From Ensifer adhaerens (GTDB lineage: Bacteria; Pseudomonadota; Alphaproteobacteria; Rhizobiales; Rhizobiaceae): a DNA stretch of 64,000 bases. Below are positions 26,173-33,702 of this stretch, one piece after another. The stretch is from positions 62,001-126,000 of the forward strand of contig OCMG01000002.1 in the NCBI GenBank assembly GCA_900215285.1, in the 5' to 3' direction. The notes beneath the pieces were generated by a model. It was not told where the DNA came from and searched no databases. It was given only the letters and a program-made list of their open reading frames with translations. Position numbers and translations under genes: made by a program. The number at the start of each line of letters is the position of its first letter. Positions within the stretch are counted from its first letter, which is position 1.

Positions 26173-27756
26173 TCAGTCTTTCACTTCCATCAGGCGGAAG
26201 GAGAAGGCGAAGCCGGCTAGACCGAAGGCCTTACTCGGATCGGAAAGCGCCGGCGCGGTCACCCGCTTGCTGGCAGCAAACACGGCTGTCTGGTCCTGCG
26301 CGAAAATTGTCGGTGCTAGTTCCTTCAGACGCTTGTTCAGCTCCTGGTAGATCGCGGCGCGATCGGCCTCGGGTGCAGCGCGGCCCTTGTCGAGCAACTC
26401 GTCCACCTTGGCGTCCTTCAGATATTCAGGCGACATCCAAGTGCCGGCGGCGCTGGAATGATACATGCCGTAAAGCAGCGTATCCGGGTCGCCGGTGACG
26501 GAGTTGACGAAGACCTGCGAGACGTTCGGGGTGTTTTCGGGCTTCGTCACCATTTCGGTAAACAGCGCCCACGGAACCTTCTTCACTTCGGCCTTGATGC
26601 CGATCTGCGAGAGGTTGGCCTGAAGCAACAGCGCGAAGCGCTCCTCCAGCGGCACTTCGCCGATCCACGACAGCTCGACCTTCATGTCGGCCGGCTTGTA
26701 CTTGCACTTTGCGAGATGTTCCTTCGCCTTGGCGAGGTCCTGCTTGATCACGTCGCTTTCCGGCAACGAACCGAGCATGCCGACCGGAAGGGCACCGGTG
26801 GAGGGGCTGCCCTGGGACACCTTGTCCTTGATCGCCACCATTTTGATACCGGCCGAATAGTCGAAGGCATAGGACACCGCCAGGCGGCATTCCGGATCGT
26901 CAAACGGCGCCTTGGCCGTGTTCAGTTTGATGTAGAATTCCGATGTGCCCTTTTCGGTGAAGAGCTGTGCGCCGTCGGCGGCGAGCGCTTTCAGCACTTC
27001 CGGCGGCAGCCATTGCGAGGAAATGTCGTGCTTGCCCTGTGTGATCAACGTCCGGACGGTGGCGGCTTCGAGACCGTATTTGAAGTCGACCTCGTCCGGC
27101 GCTGCGGCAGGAATGCCGAGGAAATAGGCCGGGTTCTTCTTCATCACGGTTTCAGACTGCGGATTGTGCGAAACGACCGAGTAGGCGCCCGTGCCGGCGG
27201 CATGTGTGTCGAGCCAGGCCTGTCCCCAGTCCTTCATCTCGCCATCGCCCTTGTCGAGATGCTCCATGACAAGCTTCTTGTCGACGATCGGTAGGCGCAC
27301 CAGCGAGGCGATGAACGGTGCAGAGGGCTTCTTGAGCGTGAACTTGACGGTGCTCGGATCGAGGGCTTCGGCCTTGTCGACATCGGTGAAGAGATAGGAC
27401 AGGCCCTGGCCGATCGCCTTCATGCGGTTGAGCGAGAAGACGACATCGTCGGCCGTCATCGAATTGCCGCTCTGGAACTTCACATCCTTGCGCAGCTTGA
27501 ATGTGTAGGTACTGCCTTCCGAGGTCCAGCTTTCGGCGAGCATCGGATCGAAACCCGTCGCGCCCTGTTTCGGCATGACCAGCGTGTCATACATGTTGAA
27601 CATGAGGATGGAGTCGGCATAGTCGGTCGCCTTTGCGGGATCGAGTTCGCCAATGGGGGATTCGTCGAGCCTCAGCACGCCGCCGGCGGCGGCGTAACCG
27701 TGAATGGAGGCAGCGGCAAGCAGGGCCGCCGCAAGTGTGGTCAGGCGCTTATTCAT
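26173..27756 (-). CDS. Peptide-type ABC transporter substrate-binding protein (SBP_bac_5)
   Basis: A 527-aa secreted protein. It has a signal peptide at about residues 1-24, then the DppA/OppA fold with MLAESWTSEGSTYTFKLRKD and FQSGNSMTADDVVFSLNRM. It delivers an oligopeptide- or amide-like ligand to the permeases. The start overlaps the end of the XRE-cupin gene by eight bases, so regulator and transporter share a transcript. Confidence 0.85.
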   Translation of the reverse strand: MNKRLTTLAAALLAAASIHGYAAAGGVLRLDESPIGELDPAKATDYADSILMFNMYDTLVMPKQGATGFDPMLAESWTSEGSTYTFKLRKDVKFQSGNSMTADDVVFSLNRMKAIGQGLSYLFTDVDKAEALDPSTVKFTLKKPSAPFIASLVRLPIVDKKLVMEHLDKGDGEMKDWGQAWLDTHAAGTGAYSVVSHNPQSETVMKKNPAYFLGIPAAAPDEVDFKYGLEAATVRTLITQGKHDISSQWLPPEVLKALAADGAQLFTEKGTSEFYIKLNTAKAPFDDPECRLAVSYAFDYSAGIKMVAIKDKVSQGSPSTGALPVGMLGSLPESDVIKQDLAKAKEHLAKCKYKPADMKVELSWIGEVPLEERFALLLQANLSQIGIKAEVKKVPWALFTEMVTKPENTPNVSQVFVNSVTGDPDTLLYGMYHSSAAGTWMSPEYLKDAKVDELLDKGRAAPEADRAAIYQELNKRLKELAPTIFAQDQTAVFAASKRVTAPALSDPSKAFGLAGFAFSFRLMEVKD

Positions 27757-28453
27757 TGTCGGTTCCCTTTTTGGATTTTGGAGGTTTCGGCGCTTTTCGC
27801 CGATCTGCAGCCCTTGTTATGACCAGGCTGGTATTGGGATCGCCCGATGGCTCTCCGTCACCGAAGACATCCATCGTGCAGGTATGAAAGATCAGCGTCG
27901 GGTCCGTCGTGTGGTTCCAGGTGGCGTGGACCACAGTGGAGGGGAAATGGGCAGTGTCGCCGGGCCTCAGGATGGTGCGCTCGCCATCGAGTTCGATGGT
28001 CAGTTCGCCTTCCAGGATGAAATAGATTTCCTCGCCTTCATGCGACATCGGCTCGCTGCGGAAGCCGGGCGGCTCGTGGATCAGCGTGCTGCGCAGGACA
28101 TTGCCGGGAAAGGACGCCGAAAGGCGCTCATAGGTCAGCTTATTCTCGGCAATCCCCGAAATGCCAAACGCCTGGCGGCTCTGCTTGCGGGTGATCGGCT
28201 GATCGTTCTTCGGCGGACTGAAGAAGGAGCCCGCATCCATTTTCAGAACGCGGCAGACGGAAATCAGCGAGGTCAGCGACGGCACAGTGATCCCGCGCTC
28301 GATCTGCGAGATGAACCCGACCGAAAATCCCGACGCATCGGCAACTTCCTGAAGCGTCAGCTTCAGTGCCTTGCGGCGATTGCGCAAACGGATACCCATC
28401 GGGCTGAGTCCATCATCGGACCCGCCCGTTTCAGCGAGCGTCTTGGGGGTCAT
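27749..28453 (-). CDS. XRE-cupin transcriptional regulator
   Basis: A 234-aa regulator with an XRE-type HTH at about residues 20-75 (RLRNRRKALKLTLQEVADAS, GFSVGFISQIERG) and a C-terminal cupin at about 130-205 (MSHEGEEIYFILEGELTIEL, GDTAHFPSTVVHATWN). Such proteins sense a small molecule in the cupin barrel. It is the first gene of the HyuAB/transport operon and so probably regulates itself and the whole operon. Two copies of a TTTTTTAGTATNACT repeat lie in its upstream region. Confidence 0.85.
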   Translation of the reverse strand: MTPKTLAETGGSDDGLSPMGIRLRNRRKALKLTLQEVADASGFSVGFISQIERGITVPSLTSLISVCRVLKMDAGSFFSPPKNDQPITRKQSRQAFGISGIAENKLTYERLSASFPGNVLRSTLIHEPPGFRSEPMSHEGEEIYFILEGELTIELDGERTILRPGDTAHFPSTVVHATWNHTTDPTLIFHTCTMDVFGDGEPSGDPNTSLVITRAADRRKAPKPPKSKKGTDNE

Positions 28454-28464
28454 CGTTGTTCCCG

Positions 28465-28530
28465 TTTTTTAGTATTACTTCAATACTGCATGTTTACGCG
28501 CGGCCGTCAACTTTTTTAGTATGACTAAAA
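28465..28530. promoter_or_regulatory. Paired operator-like repeats upstream of the XRE-cupin operon
   Basis: TTTTTTAGTATTACT (from about 28465) and TTTTTTAGTATGACT (from 28512) are direct repeats about 47 bases apart. Each is also part of a dyad: AGTATT-N5-AATACT at 28471-28487 and TTTTAGT-N3-ACTAAAA at 28514-28530. A TTGACG box on the minus strand (28509-28504) lies between them. This looks like a two-site operator flanking the promoter. Confidence 0.5.
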
Positions 28531-28788
28531 TCGATCGCTAAAATGCGCGGTAGACGCGACGCTCGCCTCCCATCGATCGATGCCAATGTCGAACAGAAGA
28601 TCCGGCGTTTTGGGCCCCGATTGGCCAGCTCGAACAAGGACAAGGCCACTCTGACGTGCAGGACGAGATAGGGCAGTCGCTAACCGGGCTCGTTGCCCGG
28701 ACTTTAAACGCCGAATGCCGGCTCGCAGATAGCAACCGCCGCTTGGACTTGCAGGTAACCTAAAGGCCTGTGCGCGGACCAACCTACC
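28531..28788. other. Intergenic stretch with no recognised feature
   Basis: The stretch lies between the XRE operon control region and the end of the Lrp gene. The short minus-strand frame 28525-28782 (85 aa) has no family I recognise and runs into the operator region. I see no RNA gene or repeat. Confidence 0.4.
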
Positions 28789-29250
28789 CTAGATCGGGAG
28801 AATATCCTCGTTCTTGACCACTTCCAGAATAACGGAGCTTTGCATTTCGCGCACGCCCGGCAGGTTGACGAGCTTGCTTTGGAGCAGGTGCTGATAGTGC
28901 TCGATGTCGCGAACGACGACGCGCAGAAGAAAGTCGAAGTCACCGAGCACGAGAAGCGCGATCTGGATTTCCGGTATCGCCCGCACTGCGCGCTTGAACT
29001 TCTCCAGCCCTTCCGGCTCGTGCCCCTGAAGCTTGATCCGTACGATGACGATCGTGTTGAAGCCGAGACTCTTCGGGTCGAGAATGGCGCGTTTGCCCTT
29101 GATCACGCCGCCCGCTTCGAGTGCCGCGATTCGCCTTGAACAGGGCGACTGGGAGAGGCCGGCGCGCTCCGCGATCTCCGTGACTGTCAGATTGCCGTCT
29201 GCCTGGAGCGCCCGCAGGATCCGCAAATCGGTTTCGTCGATCTTCTGCAT
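28789..29250 (-). CDS. Lrp/AsnC-family regulator (BkdR-like)
   Basis: A 153-aa Lrp-type regulator with an N-terminal HTH (LRILRALQADGNLTVTEIAE, RAGLSQSPCSRRI) and a RAM ligand domain at about 65-150. The ATG at 29250 (MQKIDETDLRIL) is preferred to one four codons upstream. It is divergent from a bkdA1 remnant, the usual arrangement for BkdR, which activates branched-chain keto acid dehydrogenase genes in response to branched-chain amino acids. As its target operon is broken here, it may be an orphan. Confidence 0.8.
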   Translation of the reverse strand: MQKIDETDLRILRALQADGNLTVTEIAERAGLSQSPCSRRIAALEAGGVIKGKRAILDPKSLGFNTIVIVRIKLQGHEPEGLEKFKRAVRAIPEIQIALLVLGDFDFLLRVVVRDIEHYQHLLQSKLVNLPGVREMQSSVILEVVKNEDILPI

Positions 29251-29378
29251 GAAAACACCCAAACTGCAGGAATAATTAGCTAGCTCAGCCGATTTCTATC
29301 TCGGTGAAAGCTTGAAAAGCAAACCCTATCTTCCCACGGGCGGCTAAGCTCGATCCTCAGCAAGGGAGGAAAGAGGCC

Positions 29379-30462
29379 ATGGCGGATAACGCGAACACAG
29401 CGCAGAATGCGCGCTCCAAATCCGTGCACGACGACCCTGTATCCACGGCCAGCGGGCAGGGGGCGCGGATCCGGCTGCAATTTCCGCATCCGCCGGCGCG
29501 GCCCGACCAGAAGCCGGATTTTTCCGCCATTAGCGTGCCGCAAGCGGGGATATTGCCTGTGCCGCGGCTCGACATCGCTGCTGCCGGGTGCCGCGAACTG
29601 GCGGTCGGGATGGTGCGGGTTCTGGATGAGAACAACAGGCCCGTCGGTCCTTGGGCAGACTATCTCGGTGACCTGACTGCTGAACGTTTGCGGCAGGGGC
29701 TTCGCGACATGCTGAAGATGCGCGCGGTTGACCGACGGATGCTGAACGCTCAACGGCAGGGCAAGACATCCTTCTATCTGCAATGCACCGGCGAGGAAGC
29801 GATCGGCTGCTGTTTCCAGCGCGAACTGTCGCAGGGCGACATGAACTTTCCGACCTATCGCCAGCAGACGCTTCTCGTGGCGGCGGATTATCCGCTCGAG
29901 CAGTTGATGGGGCAACTGTATTCCAACGTGCTCGATCCGCTGAAAGGCCGGCAATTGCCCACCATGCATTCGGCACGCGACTATGGCTACTTTTCAATCT
30001 CAGGCAATCTCGGCACGCAATATGTGCAGGCCGTAGGCTGGGCCATGGCGGCGGCGCTGACGGGGACGGGCAAGATCGCCGCCGGCTGGATCGGTGACGG
30101 TGCGACGGCCTCCAACGACTTTCACAGCGCCCTCCTGACCGCGTCGGTCTATATGCCGCCGGTCGTTTTGAACGTCGTAAACAATCAATGGGCCATTTCC
30201 ACCTATACCGGAATCGCCGCCGGCAGAAGCGAGACCTATGCGGCGCGTGCCCTTGGCTATGGCATTCCAGCGCTCAGGGTCGACGGCAACGACTATCTGG
30301 CTGTCATGGCCGTGTCGCGCTGGGCGATTGCCCGCGCGCGGCAAGGGCACGGACCGGTCCTGATTGAGTGGTTCACCTATCGCGCCGCGGCACATTCGAC
30401 CTCCGACGATCCGAGCGCCTATCGGCCGCGTGACGAAGCGCGCGCCTGGCCGCTCGGCGATC
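29379..30462 (+). pseudogene. bkdA1: bkdA1, branched-chain 2-oxoacid dehydrogenase E1 alpha, 3'-truncated
   Basis: About 361 residues of an E1 alpha subunit (usual length near 410) are intact: the thiamine diphosphate motif region GWIGDGATASNDFHSALLT, NVVNNQWAIST and the loop TYRAAAHSTSDDPSAYRPRDE. Homology stops after AWPLGDP at about 30462; the frame then runs 150 codons into antisense FUSC-exporter sequence. The C-terminal helices and the partner genes for E1 beta, E2 and E3 are absent. The enzyme needs all of them, so the product is almost certainly not functional. A recombination or deletion removed the rest of the bkd operon. Confidence 0.8.
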
Positions 30463-32470
30463 CCGGGACAGCTGCCTGGGGGAACAGACTGCGCCGCAAG
30501 TTGGTGAGCGCGGTCAGCACCCTTTCATCATCGAATTCGCAAAGCGCGTCATCGATGCTGGACAGGATCGCAGGTGAGGGGACATCCCCCGCCTTGAGCC
30601 CGGCTTTCATATTGAACCAGCCGGCAAGGCCGTGGAAAACGGAGTCGAGTCCGCGTGCCTGCGGGGTCGCCATCAGGCGCGACTGTTCTCGCAGGATCGC
30701 GAGGCTGGTTCCCACGCGCAATTCGGTGATCATGTCGAGCTTCTCGAGCGCAGTGCCGGCAAGTGCGGCCCGGCGGGGCACGAATTGCGCCAGTCGGTCT
30801 ATACCGCGCGCAGCATACCGATACACCGACACCTCCATGCGGCCGTTGGAGATCGCGGCGAGATCGCGCCACCCCATTCTGGCAATGCGCTGCGCTTTGC
30901 GCGAGGCGCCCAGCGAGTGAGTGAGCCCACTCCAAACAACGGCGAAGAGGACTCCGAGCACTGAGGCAATTGCGCCATCCATGAAACTGACGAAATCGGC
31001 GGAATAGGTGCTGGACAGCGCCACAGTCGAAGCAGTCCCGACGGTCATGAGCATACCGGGGAGCGCGAATTGCGGGCGGCTCATGATTGTTCCGAACAGG
31101 ATGAAAGGCACGGCAAAGATCACAACCAGCCCGCCGAACGAACTGACGCCCGGCAGCACGCCGAAGAGGAAGATGCCAGCCAGCAGATTGCTGATCCCCA
31201 TGAATACCGCCATGGCCTTCAGGGCCGGCAAGGGGTTGTCCATGGCGCCGAAGAACGGGCCAGCAATGAGCGCCATCATGGCAAAGCCGACGCCCGCCTG
31301 CCAGCCGGAATAAAGCCACATGAGGCTCGCGATAAAACCCGCCAGCGCCACGGAAGCCCCTGTGATCGCGAAAACTCCGACGTCGTGATGCCATTGCCCC
31401 TCGACGGCGCGCGTGGACTGGAGATCCACACGGCGGCGCGCCATGGTACCAGCTGAAATTTCGCCCAAAAGCGCCTGGCAATCCTGCCACATGTCTATGA
31501 GATGCAGGATGTCGGCGAGGGTGCTCTTGATCAGCAGGCCGTCCCAATCGTGCCGTGTCGAGATCTCCCTTGCCAAACGTGCATGCTTCTCACGCAGACG
31601 AGCCGCACCCGCGTTTTTCTGCATCTCGTCCTCCGCTTCCGCTCCGATCCACGAGCGCAAGTCTGTCAGCAGGTCGTCGAGGTCGTCATCCACGGCATTC
31701 CTGTCCCGGAGTGTTGCCAAACGGTCGCCCAGACCATGCAGAACGATGGGCATGGGGGCCACCCGCTCCTTGAAGGCTTTGAGGTGCCGCATCATGTTTG
31801 TAGCCGCCACATCATAACGCAGGTGCACGATCAGATTGTCGAGCACGGTGACATCCAACGCCAGATGCTCGCTTTCCTTCAACGCGTCGGCGTCGCGACC
31901 GTTTTCAATGACGGAGCCGACCCAGCGGCCAATGTTCTTCAGAAGGTTCCCGGCGGTGCTGCGGACGGTCCCTGTGAGGCTGGCTGGAAAAACGACGCTG
32001 TTCACGACTGAAGCACAGACGATGCCCAGAATGATCTCTTCGGCGCGGGCAACGCCGGTGTCGAAGACGGTACCTGGGGCATAGATCGAAGGAAATGCGA
32101 TGAGAGGAACCGTGTAACCGGACAGCATGAAGGCATAGGAGCGGGGCGTCCGGTCGAACAGCGCCAGAAAGGTCAGCAGGCCTGTCCAAAGCGAGACAAC
32201 AAGCGTAAAAAGGATCGGCCAGTTGGCAAGCGGCGGCGTCAGGAAAATGGCCATGCTTGCCCCGGCCAGCGTCCCAACTGTCCGAAAGCTTGCCTTGGAG
32301 CGTGTCAGGCCCGTCAGGGGATTGGCAACGATGTAAACGGTCGCCATCGCCCAATAGGGCCGGGGCAATCCTGCAGCCAACCCGATGTAGAGCGCGGCCA
32401 TGGAGGCGAAGAACGTCTTCAGCGAAAAGACCCACTCTGTCGCGGTCGGAAACGCTGAGCCAGCTTTCAC
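30419..32470 (-). CDS. FUSC-family (aromatic acid exporter AaeB-like) membrane protein
   Basis: A 683-aa inner-membrane protein with two blocks of hydrophobic helices (about residues 15-170 and 365-520) separated by a long soluble region, the FUSC/AaeB layout. Such proteins export aromatic carboxylates or similar toxic acids. The last 15 or so codons (30419-30465) are antisense to the bkdA1 remnant, so the native C-terminus was replaced at the junction; the loss is probably small and the gene may still work. It overlaps the MarR gene by four bases (ATGA). Confidence 0.75.
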   Translation of the reverse strand: MKAGSAFPTATEWVFSLKTFFASMAALYIGLAAGLPRPYWAMATVYIVANPLTGLTRSKASFRTVGTLAGASMAIFLTPPLANWPILFTLVVSLWTGLLTFLALFDRTPRSYAFMLSGYTVPLIAFPSIYAPGTVFDTGVARAEEIILGIVCASVVNSVVFPASLTGTVRSTAGNLLKNIGRWVGSVIENGRDADALKESEHLALDVTVLDNLIVHLRYDVAATNMMRHLKAFKERVAPMPIVLHGLGDRLATLRDRNAVDDDLDDLLTDLRSWIGAEAEDEMQKNAGAARLREKHARLAREISTRHDWDGLLIKSTLADILHLIDMWQDCQALLGEISAGTMARRRVDLQSTRAVEGQWHHDVGVFAITGASVALAGFIASLMWLYSGWQAGVGFAMMALIAGPFFGAMDNPLPALKAMAVFMGISNLLAGIFLFGVLPGVSSFGGLVVIFAVPFILFGTIMSRPQFALPGMLMTVGTASTVALSSTYSADFVSFMDGAIASVLGVLFAVVWSGLTHSLGASRKAQRIARMGWRDLAAISNGRMEVSVYRYAARGIDRLAQFVPRRAALAGTALEKLDMITELRVGTSLAILREQSRLMATPQARGLDSVFHGLAGWFNMKAGLKAGDVPSPAILSSIDDALCEFDDERVLTALTNLRRSLFPQAAVPGSPSGQARASSRGR

Positions 32471-32964
32471 TTCGCCGTCTCCGCAAAGATTTCGTCCACA
32501 AGTCCATCATTCAGGAAGGTGGACATCGTGCGAAGCACACCAACGGCAGCTCTCAACTCCTCCGGGCTGTGCGTCCGCAGCACCGCAGCGCGGACTTTGG
32601 TCAGATCGTTCTCGATCAGCATGCGCAGCTTGCGGCCTTCGTCCGTCAGCCAGAGCGTCTTGGCCCTGCGATCTTCGGGATCTTCATGCCGTTCAATGAG
32701 CTTCTGCTCCGCAAGCAGATCGAGAAGACGCACGAGAGCAGGGCCTTCGACGCCGATCTCCTCCGCAACGGCATTCTGCCGAACTCCTTCGCCAAGCCGA
32801 CCGATGGTGATCAGCGGAAAGATCGAAGCCTCGGAAAGGCTCCCCGGCGGGTAACCACATTCGCGACAGATCCTGTCGATGAGCTTGCGCCCGAGTTTCC
32901 GCCATTGCCGCTCGGCGCGGGGAATGGAGCTTGTGACCAGCAATCGAAGTTCTTCATCGTTCAT
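32467..32964 (-). CDS. MarR-family regulator
   Basis: A 165-aa winged-helix regulator with the MarR core (VRQNAVAEEIGVEGPALVRL, LDLLAEQKLIERHEDPEDRRAKTLWLTDEG). It is co-transcribed with the FUSC exporter and has a perfect 18-bp palindrome immediately upstream of its start, so it most likely represses the pair until an aromatic acid binds. Confidence 0.85.
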   Translation of the reverse strand: MNDEELRLLVTSSIPRAERQWRKLGRKLIDRICRECGYPPGSLSEASIFPLITIGRLGEGVRQNAVAEEIGVEGPALVRLLDLLAEQKLIERHEDPEDRRAKTLWLTDEGRKLRMLIENDLTKVRAAVLRTHSPEELRAAVGVLRTMSTFLNDGLVDEIFAETAK

Positions 32965-32971
32965 ATGTTTA

Positions 32972-32989
32972 TAGATAACATGTTATCTA
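32972..32989. promoter_or_regulatory. MarR operator palindrome
   Basis: TAGATAACATGTTATCTA is a perfect 18-bp palindrome centred 17 bases upstream of the MarR start codon. Its position and size fit a MarR dimer site blocking the marR-FUSC promoter or translation start. Confidence 0.6.
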
Positions 32990-33105
32990 AATAAATCAAG
33001 GCCCTTTGCATTGACTGGCTGGCCCGATGACGAATTGCTATCCATGTGTGCAGCGCACAAGAGAAATTAGCGATTTTGTTCCATAATGTATCTTATCTAA
33101 CTAAC

Positions 33106-33285
33106 ATGTATGGAATGGCCCGCTCTTTCATGCAGCTGAGTTTGGACGAACGACGTATACTGGACATCACCGATCAGGATATCCGGGCCTTGTGCGATCG
33201 GCTCAACGACACGCCGAGAAAGTGCTTGGAGCATAGGACGCCCGAGGAAGTCTTCCTTCAGCATGTGTTGGCTATCGGCACATGA
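33106..33285 (+). mobile_element. IS30-family transposase remnant, internally deleted
   Basis: The frame joins the very N-terminus of an IS30 transposase (RSFMQLSLDERR) directly to its C-terminus (ITDQDIRALCDRLNDTPRKCLEHRTPEEVF, here cited in two parts: DIRALCDRLNDTPRKC and LEHRTPEEVF). Some 250 central residues with the DDE catalytic site are missing, so it cannot act as a transposase. It could be a leftover after internal deletion. Confidence 0.65.
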
Positions 33286-33540
33286 AGATGTAGATTTCCG
33301 ACACGCGTTGCATTCGAAGTGGAACCAGCAGTTTAGGCTGTTTATCTGCCGCGACACCGCCCCGGAGATGCTCACGCAAGACGGCCTGCGCAGCCTCTGC
33401 GCAGGCCTGAACGCAACGCCGAGAAAATGCCTTGGCTACCGAACCCCTGCCGAAGTCTTTAGGGCCAATGTCATCGGACATGGCTACAGAACCGAGAAAT
33501 TGTCACGCCGACCAAAGTCGCACTTCAGCTAGCGCGTCCA
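33286..33540 (+). mobile_element. Second IS30-family transposase C-terminal remnant
   Basis: A second, separate IS30 C-terminus (LRSLCAGLNATPRKCLGYRT, then PAEVF) follows the first within 200 bases. It is preceded by unrelated or decayed sequence. Two different C-termini in tandem suggest two IS30-type elements inserted at or near the same place and then decayed. No intact terminal inverted repeats were identified. Confidence 0.55.
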
Positions 33541-33702
33541 GTACTAATGAGCAGTTTGCAATTGCCCTGCCCGGTCAGGACCCAAGGTTCTCGGAACGTC
33601 TCTGAATCAAAAAAGAACGGGTCGGAATCAAAGTCGCGGCAGAAAAAGCAAGAACGACTTTGTCAGCGGTCTGGGGGGCCCTCGCGGAGGGCCCCTTTTA
33701 TT
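33541..33702 (+). terminator. Strong hairpin terminator and short spacer beside the RND operon
   Basis: GGGGCCCTC (33675-33683) pairs perfectly with GAGGGCCCC (33687-33695) around a GCG loop and is followed by TTTTATTT on the plus strand. It insulates the convergent efflux operon (stop at 33703) from the IS remnants; on the minus strand there is no T-run. The rest of the spacer shows nothing recognisable. Confidence 0.55.

Noticed and set aside
29379..30920. A 513-codon plus-strand frame as one intact gene
   Set aside because: Only the first 361 codons match bkdA1; the rest is antisense to the FUSC exporter coding sequence.
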